From NCBI GenBank assembly GCA_000499405.2, contig HG738140.1:6680158-6744157 (forward strand): DNA of 64,000 bases. The letters are read 5' to 3'. Made by a program: the position numbers and the translations under genes. The DNA is from Onchocerca volvulus. Its lineage: Eukaryota; Nematoda; Chromadorea; Rhabditida; Onchocercidae. Shown here piece after piece: positions 54,901-64,000 of the stretch (positions are counted from its first letter, which is position 1; each line of letters begins with the position of its first letter). A model generated the notes under the pieces. That model was given only the letters and a program-made list of their open reading frames with translations. It was not told where the DNA came from and ran no database searches.

Positions 54901-56290
54901 AGTGAAAATTGAGAATTATCGAATGAGATAAGAAAGTAAAAAGACCTTCTCATTCTATTTTTTGCAAAGTTAAATTTATTTGTTAAAGAAGTCTTCGTTT
55001 TTTAAATATTTATGACATCTTTCTCTTTCTTTTTCTTCTTCTTTAAAAAAAAAAAAATCATTGATGTTTTCATAATTGGAATTGTTATTATCAACAGAGA
55101 AATGGAAACTGTTTTGTGTTTTCAATATCATGTTGTATTAAAATATAAACAGTACAACTTTAAAAATTTTGTTTGAAATTAGATTTTTGTTTGTTGAGAA
55201 AGATAGAATGAGAACTGAATGATAAGAGGAGGATGAATGGGAATTTGTTTTTAAAAATGCGCAAGTTTCAAATATTAATTCGTTGTGAGCATTATTAATT
55301 TCAAAAATTTGGTTAAAATTAAAAACTATTTTTTTTTTCTTTATAACGAATCTCATTTTATTAACTAACTAATTATTATTTGTACAATTAATAAAAAAAA
55401 AAAATATTCGAATTTGCGAATCAATAGATGATGTACTGCATAATCTATAATTGAAAATACAAGTTTAAAAACTCTAAGATATTTGTTTCTATAAATAATT
55501 CCAAACACAATCTATCTTTTTTTTTCCAATTTATTATCTTGTTATCACATTCTTCATTGTGAACAAATAATATGCCGTGAATTTTGAAAGGCTCAATTAT
55601 TTAAATTTTTAACTCATCATATAGAATGATTTAAGAATTTTAAACTTATTTAATAAACACAGTTTATCCTACTAATTTTCGTACTTCAATTTTCCTGTCT
55701 CAAATAATTTTTTTTTTACAATTAATATGTTGAATTTTAAATTTTTAAAAATTAAATTTTCGAAATTAAAAAATAAACCCTTTTTTATTAAGAATTTATT
55801 AAAAAATTACAAATTAATAGTACCTATTACATTATTAATATCACATTTTAAATAGATGAATATTAATGATATATGCAATGATATTATTCATTTTTTTTAA
55901 ATTTTTTCAGAAACATTCTTAAAACTCAAACATTTTTTAACTAGCTAATGAGATTAGTTTGCCGGAAAGGTTGTAAAAAGAGGGGATGAATGAAGAGGAA
56001 GTGCAATATTTCCTCAATTTGCATTGATTATATTTTGCGATATCTTGCAGCTCTTCCGCGACGTTCTTTCGCGATTATGCTTTCGTTCGATTGCAAGAAG
56101 GCGTGAAGCGAAATCTCGCATGCATTATGCAAAATGTTTGCCGTTAGCGGATATGATTGCTATTGAACCATCCAATATTATGCTAACTCAAGCACTTGGC
56201 AAAAGCTTTCCATTAGTTATCAAACCCAACAAAAAGGTTCACAAATTTGTCAATACTTTTTATTTTTATTCCAAGAAATTATGTAATTAA
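51991..56290 (+). CDS. Possible small membrane or secreted protein, two exons, unrecognised
   Basis: Exon one, 51991-52083, encodes 31 residues: a short polar start (MPDQKTNE) and a strong hydrophobic stretch (IFIFGLCILFAWMIIIIICA), then a good GTATGT donor. Exon two starts at 56051 after TCTTGCAG and is in the same phase. It reads LFRDVLSRLCFRSIARRREA, then HYAKCLPLADMIAIEPSNIM, then LGKSFPLVIKPNKK. At 56236 there is an AAAG/GTTCAC donor, so the gene may continue. If unspliced it stops at 56290 after about 110 residues. The hydrophobic segment followed by a basic patch suggests a signal anchor. The intron of nearly 4 kb makes the link uncertain, and either exon could belong to another gene. 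I do not recognise a family. Confidence 0.4.
52084..56050. other. Putative long intron, no recognised gene inside
   Basis: The stretch contains tetranucleotide-like repeated phrases (TAATTTATT-TATCTAACTGAAAGAACA variants) at about 52400-52560, showing a local degenerate tandem repeat, and A/T homopolymers near 54680 and 55050. A 61-codon open frame at 53120-53305 has mixed composition but no splice or motif support. Confidence 0.45.
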
Positions 56291-59200
56291 AATATGAATA
56301 AACAAACAAAACAATACACATAATATAAGTATAATTAAATTAAATAGGTTAAATAAATTTTTCTTTTATTCAAAAATTCGAAGTAACACTTTTTTCCAGT
56401 CTTTTCAAAAATTATGTTGTATTACTTGATTATGCTTTATATTTGCTAATATAATAGATCAATTCATATATATATATATATATATATAACATAATAATAA
56501 AAAAATGATAAAAAATATTATTTCAAATTTTTGGATGAAAGAAAAATTACTTAATCCAATTTAATTTAGTCAAAAATTTATTGAATAATACGGTAAATTT
56601 TAAAAAATAAGTTAAATTTGAAATTTATTTTTTTTTAAAAAAAGAAATAGGGATAAATTTTTTTAACAATTGAATTTAAGGAAGAAACACATTTGGCACC
56701 CATAGTTCGACTTGATGATACGAATATATAAAAAGTTTTCAATCGATAAAATTCAATTACAACAAACAACGACAACTGCTATAATTCGATCATAATGCTT
56801 CAATAATATAATTTAAAAAAAAAAAAAAGAGAGAGGAAACGAAGCATGGATGAATTTTATGACAGTTTTTAAATGACCTCATATTTCTTCGTCTTGTTAT
56901 GGCATTTGTTCACTTCATTATTATTTTCCTTTTTTTTAATCAAAATAATGCTCAATTTGTATAAAACTATGTACATATATATATCTATTTTTCCAGTTTT
57001 ATTAATCTTGATTAAAATGTGGCGAATAAGATAGCACTGCTGTAATGGTTAACAAATATTTAGTCTTGGAAATTAAAAAACAAAAAAAAAAAAAAACAAA
57101 GAAAACAAAAAAAAAACAAAAAAAAGCAATAAAAAAGTAATATCTTATTCATATTATATTATTTTTATATTTAAATATTTTATCCGTAATCATTTTTCTC
57201 TCTGATTGGTTTTTTCGCTCTTTTTTTTTGAGTTCAAAATTTCTAATTTAACTCGCCATTTTATGTAATGCTTATTTTTTCTTGTTTATTGTACAAATTT
57301 TTTTCAAAGTGTTTACGAAATGAAAATACATAACTTTTGTGCTTTTTTTCTTTTTTTATTCTGTCACCTTTTTCAAAATATTGAAAAGAATACATGTGGG
57401 ATGATGTCATTTTATCCAAATTGCTACTTTTTTGATGAGAAAATTATTAAATGCATTATAGTTCAAATTTCGCAAAATTCACTTATGTTTCATGAAATCA
57501 CTGAAAATAAATACTTTAAAATAATGTATTTTATTGATTTTCGTTAACAAATGAATTCGAACTTATAAAGTGCTGCAATAAAATTGATGAAAGATCGGAG
57601 CATAGTGCTAAATATTAAATCAATTTTTATAAAATGATATTATCGATCATTGAAAATTCAAAATTAGTACTGTACAAATACCTAATTATATAATCAATTA
57701 CCGAATTTCGAAAAATAATACTCCTGTCAAGTTTTAAATCTCACGCTTAAATCCAGGCAAATTTTCTATTTTCCAGAATTTTTCACCTGCAAATTTTTTG
57801 ATAAAATCACATGAATAATAATAATTAAGATCATTTATTTATGAGGTTATGCGTTATGAGATATCATCTCATTAATAATTTAGATTATATTTTAAATTTA
57901 ACCATTCGACATAATCATTATAATCTTGACTGGTTGATTATTCAGAATATTATAGATCTTGTGTTGTTGATAATAAATAACTTATCCATATCTTTTATTC
58001 TTGTTTTATTATTTGTATTTTTCATTTTGTCTTTTTTTTTTACGATGCTAATCATCTATTTTATCTTTGTTTACTTAAAATATCACATTGATTCTTAAAT
58101 GTATACGATTCAATCAATGAAATTCCTAAAAGTTCAGAATATAAAACATTTGGTTTCTTCCAAAACACCTGTTTTTACAGTTGTAATAATTATTGTTTCA
58201 CATCAATAATTTAGAAAAAAAAAACTGTTGAATTATTAATATTAATGGTATATTTCTTAGCTTTCGACTAATTTAGAATATAACTATTTAAGATACTTTG
58301 AATATATTTTGAATTTCACTTACATTTAACTCCAATTTTTTTTAGAAAATTTTTATTTTAAATTTTTGCCTTGAAAATTATGCTTTAAATTTTAATTTAA
58401 TTTTTTGTCATATTTTTTCTTTTCTTTTTTTTTCTTTTCACTATAAAAATAAATGAAGGACAAAAAAAAAAAAAGTGACAATATTATTAATGAATAAATG
58501 ATGTGAAAAAAACTAGAGAAATAAAGGAAAAAAATAGGGAAAAGTATTTTCATTAAATTTTTTTTTATTCCCCATTTTTATTCTTGCTGAATTAATTAAT
58601 CTTTATTTTGTAGGACGATCAGAATAGAATTTTCCAGATATTCAACAAAATCTATTTCATTCACGTTGTCAACATTGGCTAATTATCGTGACAAATTTAA
58701 TTATTTATTCTCTAATATGTATTATTCTAGTTGTCAGCACGCATACATATATAAGAATTTAATCGTTCTATCTTTCATTGAAATAATCCATTAACAATGG
58801 AATGTATTGAATTATATAACTATCAGTAATCGAAACGAATTTCATGTAAACATCAATATGCATGTATATCGATTTTTGGTTAATATCTGGTTATATTAGT
58901 CCAGATAATCTAATTTCTTTTTTATTTTTTCGCAAAAATATGGGATATCATCCAAAGCCTGAAAGCTTAAATGACAGCTTAATAATTAAAACCCATATTC
59001 TCCATTTATTCATCCATATCACATAGAATAAAAAAAAGCTATGATATCAAATTCTATCACATGAATGTATTTTACGTGCCGGATGGATTTCATGTTTTGA
59101 TGCTCTCTGCTAAAATATTTTATTCACTAAAAAAAGAATATACATTTTTTCTTTCTCTTTTAAATAATTGCTTTTTCAAAAGAAGCAATTAAACAAAAAC

Positions 59201-59815
59201 TCAGAAGTTACATTTCCATCATTTCCGCATAATTTTACACAATGCTTCACTCGATTAACCCGCAGGAGAAAAGAAATCAAAATAAAAAGTGAAAAATTAA
59301 AAATAAAAAATTATCAAAAATTTTAAAATGATATAACAAGCGCCTCTGTACTTCACATGAAATAAATCATCTCATTCACTTATTATAAAAATTTCTTAAT
59401 ATTTGTAAGCTTTTTTTTTTTTTTTTTTATCGTTTCGCATCATTGAGGAGTTTTGTGTTGCATGCATGGTACTCCAGATAGAACTTTATAATGAAATAAT
59501 GATTAAGACAAATCAAAAAAGAAATTGAAATTTCAGAAAAACTAATCACTGGAGTTTTTGATTTCAATGTTTGCTTTTACTATATATAAAAATATATATA
59601 AGGGGTATTATAATATATAAAGAAGTGGAAAGCATGTGATTACAATCAAAAATAAGCTTGAACTTTTCAAGATTACAATGATAAACATTTATATTAGAGG
59701 AATTATAAACATCTATATGCTAGGGGGAATGATAACATAAGTATAGGCTTTATGCAGTTTGCAAAATTCAACGTTCCACACATTGATCAGTTACTAATGA
59801 CTTTGCTTCTTATCA
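56291..59815. other. Intergenic stretch without a recognised gene
   Basis: AT-rich DNA with a TA microsatellite at about 56467-56488, A tracts near 56818 and 57075-57130, and T tracts near 59408. Open frames 57320-57547 and 57841-58098 are very rich in Phe, Ile and Leu. The second looks membrane-like and could be mistaken for a mitochondrial fragment, but no motif supports that. Confidence 0.5.
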
Positions 59816-59837
59816 CTAACTTTGCTTCTTAATGCTC
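59800..59837. repeat. Short tandem duplication at the gcs-1 stop codon
   Basis: ACTTTGCTTCTTA occurs at 59800-59812 and 59819-59831, with a period of 19 bases. The right copy encodes the last residues (KKQS) and the left copy lies in the 3' flank. Confidence 0.8.
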
Positions 59838-61954
59838 ACAATCAGTTTTTCTTCGGCACGACGAACTGCCATTGGAATACGTGAGTCAGTTTTTGTACAA
59901 TAATCACCCAATAATTTCGGACAACTTATTTCCCCTTTTGATATTCTATCCATCTGGAATAAAAAGTTATTTTATAATGAACACAACCAATAATGTATGA
60001 ATGAATCAAAATTACATATATTTACTAAACCATGATTGATCACATTAAAATGAAATTTTCGTATAAAAATTAACAAATCATCAAGCAAAAGTTAATAGAT
60101 TTAAGAATAATTTTAAAATAAATAAATATACCGACATACTGACAAAGAATACAAAGTTTTCCGAAAACAATAAAATTTTGACTTCTAAAAAGCTAAATAA
60201 AACCAACCTCTTTTAACATATCGTAGATAATACGATCTCCTACATATGAGTCATGTTTATATTCAGGATGTTCAGAAATAAATTCCCTCATCCAAGCAGC
60301 TAAGGTTTGCAATTCCCCAGATGCTCGTTTCTAAAATTCTTTACATTATTTATAAAATTTAATAAATAACAAGACAATAAGATCCATTCTTATTATAGCA
60401 ATAACCTGTATGAAGCTTAGATATTGAGACACGGTGCATCGCGAATCCACATCAACATCAGCACTATCCAAATATTGACGCATTAATGGTATTAATCCTG
60501 GGAAATCGTTACCGTTCCCTGAAACGATTATTCTGTATCTCAATTTTGAGAATGACAGATATTGAATATTTATGAGTAATTTGGATTTCATTCAACAAAA
60601 ACCATAATATAATACATTGCGATTAAGATGATAAAATAATAGGAAGTACAAGAATGAAAAATCGACCAACAGAAATAAATTAAGAAAACTTGCTAAACTG
60701 AAAGATAAATATTACAAAGATTATGCAATATTAATTCAATTCGGTCAGTTTTAATACTATTCAAACTTCGAAATTTTAACCATTAATAATTTCATTCACA
60801 GTCATCTCCACTACGTCATCAGATTCCAGCGTACAACCTGCTCCTCTTGCACATGGTGGTGAGTTGCAAGTTGCAATACCTTTACGGAAAAGTAGCTTTT
60901 GTTCCAACACAGCATTTCGACGTTGTGCACGTTTCATATTCTCCGTAACAGCAGAAATAGGTAAGATCAAAGTGATTCGAAATGATATTATCACCCTAGA
61001 AACTCATTCTACATTGCAAATATTACTTTCAATCCAAATTTTTATTGGCATAAAAGAAAGAAAAAAAAAATACTATAAGCTTGCCTAACAAAATTTGGGA
61101 ATGCTGGACTTGAGATAGCCTGATTTAGATGTATATAAATTCCAGTTAATGAAAGCTTTGCAAATTTTCGGCATCTTCACTATTCGGAAGCAAAGTTCGG
61201 TCACTCATTTAAAGGTGCTACAATTACAAAACTTGTTCAAATATTCGAATCTTATTTCTCCTTCACTCGATATAATTGAATGAAGCTAGAATCAAAGCAT
61301 ATGATAGTATCATTTCTTCAAAAGTTCAGTAAGATTCCAAAATGAAAAAAAATCTAAAATCATGTGAACAGTGCATCAAGCTTACCTTGTTAAAAGCACA
61401 ACAAAACAACAATAAGCTGCATTTTCGAAATCTGTTAACTGCACTTCACTTGGTCGAAATTCGACACGCCAACCAATTTCTGAATCAGGTGGAGGCGGCT
61501 TAAAACGCATATTCATCCAATTCGAACTTTGAACTGTTTCAAAATGTTCAGTTGACTTCGTGTCATCCTGTTCGATACGTTCACGAAATACCTACAAAAC
61601 ATGAAAAATAATGAACAAAATAAAGTGATAAAGTATTAATTCTGAATAATAATATCATAGTAAAAATAATAGTTAAAAATTATCTCTATGCTGAATGTTG
61701 GCAAGATTTTATAAATGAACCGAGAAAGTCGAGCTATTTATAAACTGAAATCAATTATTATGTATAACTAAGCTTTATAACCTGCAAAGGATCGCGAATA
61801 AACATATGCGCAATGTGTTGAGCAAGAAGATCGTCAATTCCACCATCTATTAACTGCTTATAAATCTTATCGTCATACTGAAGCGGTATATCATTATATC
61901 TGAAATGATAGACCATGTCTAAATATACAGTATTCATTTCCATCATACAAAATA

Positions 61955-62007
<53 letters not shown>

Positions 62008-64000
62008 AAAACAAATAAAATAAAAAGTCAACATGAAGCATAATTTTCAATTGTTCATAATCTTCCTGAGGTACGAACGGTAGAAACAAAAATATTAAAG
62101 TAAAAATTGAAGAGAACGCCATCCAATTTTTTTTGCAGTATTAGCAACTATATCATAAGAAACTGGTATGTAAAAAGGAACAGACTATTATGTTTCTTAA
62201 TATAACTAGGAAATTATTATCAGAAACAAAGCTAAAGAAAAAATTTTCTTATAAAAGATACATCCCTTTATTTCAGTATAAATGACAAATATAACTTACG
62301 ATTCAGAACAAGGATATATATAACAATCAGTAGTATCATATCGACTCTTTTCCAGAACAAATTTATTATTCTTCAATGGCACCAAACCTCTCTCTTCAGC
62401 TGAGCGATCATCTACACTCTAAATTGTGAAAATAGATATTTAATATGCTTATCTCAGGATTTCATCAACTTTATTTTTTTGAAACTAATGGATCTTCTTC
62501 AGACTTTTCTAGTTGCTGCGCAATATCAACGAAAAAAGAACCTTCCTAATATCCATTGAGTATATATCATGATATTCAAATGTAATATCTTACAATAAAA
62601 GCATCATCCCAAATCCTCCACTCTCTACTCAACTTTAATATCTTCACGCTCAACCATCACTTTATCAACCGCTTCTTCAGAATCCATGAATTTATCTCTC
62701 TCCATCATTTCTTCAATTTTCTTTAGTGAATTTTCAGTATGTTTTTCATAGATCTGATTCAGCTTCTTCTTAACTCGCAGAATCTCATTAGCATGTATTT
62801 CTATATCGGTTGCTTGACCCATCATCCCAAATCCTCCAGGTCAGGAACTCTTTTTTCAAGCACATAAGATAATCTTACCGCTGATATGACATCCCAACGA
62901 GAATCAACATCAGCCAATCGTGATCGAAAAACAGGTGTTGCAGCTGATAGTGCCAGTAATACAGGCGTTATTGGTGTCAATTGATCATACAACCATCGTG
63001 CTTCGTCAATATTAACAGCCTAATTTAATAAAAATATCTAAATCAAATAAAATAAACATAGTATTGATAAAAAATTTTGTAGTATGTGGGTTATAAAAAG
63101 ACCAATATTGGTGTATTCTTACATGCTTTATTTGACTTTCTAATTCAAAAAAGGAAATATGAGAATCAAATTTTTTCTGTCAGCAAAGAAATCTTTAAAT
63201 CTTAAAAAGAATTACAGAATGAAAGAATCACCTGAAAAGTAACTTGTAAACAACAACAACCCATTCCAAATCCCATATGATCCATATAAATATGATCTGA
63301 TTTTGCAGCTCGTGCAGCTTGTCCTCCATCTTTTGCCTTTGTAAAATCTTCCTTAAAAAAAAAAATGAAAAAAAAATAAATAAATAAAAAATATGGAAGT
63401 AATAAAGTTTCCTTGAATAACTTTCAACATTGCTTCTTTGTCAAAAATCTTATCAGTTAGCCTTTTGAGCATGGATGAATGAATTATAAAACTTCGCCAT
63501 ATTTTCACTGATTGTTGCACTACAGAATATCTTGATATTATTCAAATATTAAAGACAGAAGACAAAAATTTTCAAACATCTCATAAGAAATAAGGAATAC
63601 ATTTCATATATTTCTCAAATTCTGAATTATATCTCAAAATTATTATGCGAATGTAGAACTGTCGAAGGATTACCTGATATGGACTTGGTGTATTAATATC
63701 TTTATATATCGGCACATTTATAGCAACTTTTTCACCACGACGCTGTCTGATATTTCTTACCAAGTTCCGAAATCTGAAAAAAAAATACCATTGTTTCATT
63801 AATTGAAACAATCAAGTTACTGATTTTCAAAACTTAATCAGTAATTGCGGAATTGAAAAATACACTGCATACCAAAATAACATTCCGTACCTTGGATGTC
63901 CCCCGTAAATTACTTCGTCAGGAAAAAAGAGTGAGCAACCGAAACTATTAATATCATCCGGACGTGGTTCATATGGAGGCGAAGTGAAATCTGGTGTACC
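59816..64000 (-). CDS. gcs-1: Glutamate-cysteine ligase catalytic subunit, C-terminal 500 residues
   Basis: Eleven minus-strand exons: 64000-63891 (runs off the window), 63773-63674, 63351-63232, 63019-62879, 62418-62300, 61899-61782, 61591-61386, 60995-60781, 60518-60406, 60330-60208 and 59953-59816. They sum to 1503 nt, in phase. Signature stretches in family order: [57 protein letters not shown] (substrate-binding cysteine cluster), [73 protein letters not shown] and [20 protein letters not shown]. This enzyme joins glutamate and cysteine in the cytosol, the ATP-dependent, rate-limiting step of glutathione synthesis. The family is about 640-650 residues, so roughly the first 140 lie beyond the window. 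The intron 62878-62419 holds a ClpP pseudogene fragment. Confidence 0.95.
61956..62005. repeat. Poly(A) run of about 50 bases in a gcs-1 intron
   Basis: An uninterrupted A run lies in the intron between the exons at 61899-61782 and 62418-62300. On the gene's own strand it is a poly(T) tract near the acceptor side. The length is probably variable and prone to assembly error. Confidence 0.9.
62471..62545 (-). pseudogene. Possible second bacterial fragment beside the ClpP remnant
   Basis: In the same gcs-1 intron the minus strand reads [20 protein letters not shown] then VSKK and a stop. The composition is coding-like and the reading has the style of a bacterial protein C-terminus. It is not part of glutamate-cysteine ligase, because the exons on either side join in phase without it. 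I cannot name the source gene. It may be part of the same insertion as ClpP, or chance. Confidence 0.35.
62602..62838. repeat. Perfect 19-base direct repeat bracketing the ClpP fragment
   Basis: CATCATCCCAAATCCTCCA occurs at 62602-62620 and again, identically, at 62820-62838. The right copy encodes the GGFGMM end of the ClpP fragment on the minus strand, and the left copy lies just past the fragment's other end. It may be a target duplication, a trace of tandem ClpP copies, or a product of end-joining repair. Confidence 0.9.
62635..62840 (-). pseudogene. clpP: C-terminal fragment of bacterial ClpP, probably Wolbachia-derived, inside a gcs-1 intron
   Basis: On the minus strand the frame reads [20 protein letters not shown], then [20 protein letters not shown], then [20 protein letters not shown] and [11 protein letters not shown]. 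This is the C-terminal part of the Clp protease proteolytic subunit ([18 protein letters not shown], then YxxHTG, then MERDxFM, then EEAxxxGLIDxV). It lacks the catalytic serine and histidine, which lie upstream in the family. The glycine after HT has become Glu, and the GLID segment after EEA is missing. It has no start and is preceded by a stop. It sits in the same transcriptional orientation as gcs-1, within intron 62878-62419. Bacterial origin is clear from the family pattern. Wolbachia is the natural inferred donor in a filarial host. Confidence 0.85.

Noticed and set aside
57841..58098. Membrane-like frame resembling a mitochondrial protein fragment
   Set aside because: The reading is almost only Ile, Leu and Phe in AT-rich DNA, with no family motif. 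A nuclear mitochondrial insertion cannot be supported by eye.
60864..61088. Plus-strand 74-codon frame
   Set aside because: It is the shadow of a glutamate-cysteine ligase exon.

Overview
The window looks like nuclear DNA of a parasitic nematode, most likely a filarial worm (Onchocercidae). It is very AT-rich. Genes are split into many short exons by AT-rich introns with TTTCAG- or TTTTAG-type acceptors. The recognisable products are animal genes, including a worm-type tau-tubulin-kinase-like CK1 kinase and a gcs-1-type glutamate-cysteine ligase. Two short decayed fragments read as alphaproteobacterial genes (DEAD-box RNA helicase and ClpP), which fits insertions from a Wolbachia endosymbiont. 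The genus assignment is inference. I have no alignment to support it.

Layout, left to right. 1-7.6 kb: mostly non-coding, with one weak terminal-exon candidate and a GC-richer island. 7.6-8.9 kb (+): the 3' end of an unrecognised gene with two possible C-termini. 11.4-11.9 kb (+): a small predicted secreted protein. 12.7 kb: a hairpin repeat. 13.0-13.4 kb (+): the DEAD-box pseudogene fragment. 15.2-15.8 kb (-): a small secreted crystallin-like protein whose last-exon end is duplicated just downstream. 18.8-23.2 kb (+): a ten-exon CK1/TTBK-like kinase. 26.7-33.6 kb (+): a cyclopropane-fatty-acyl-phospholipid-synthase-like methyltransferase whose last intron holds a decayed Helitron and a tRNA-like SINE fragment. 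34.9-39.5 kb (-): a ten-exon Ldh_2-family oxidoreductase. 41.1-41.6 kb (-): an open frame broken by one TGA. 43.6-49.1 kb (+): a large multi-exon cysteine-rich protein made of about six diverged modules, most ending in a CC(C)...C(N) motif. 52-56.3 kb (+): a possible two-exon membrane or secreted protein. 59.8-64 kb (-): the C-terminal 500 residues of glutamate-cysteine ligase, with the ClpP fragment inside one intron.

No operon is evident. Gene spacing is wide. The synthase and the Ldh_2 gene are tail to tail. The functional links I can defend are limited. Glutamate-cysteine ligase starts glutathione synthesis, the synthase would modify phospholipid acyl chains using S-adenosylmethionine, and Ldh_2 enzymes are NAD(P)-dependent 2-hydroxyacid oxidoreductases. 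Exon boundaries were derived by hand. For the kinase, Ldh_2, ligase and synthase genes, the summed exon lengths keep frame throughout, which supports those models.
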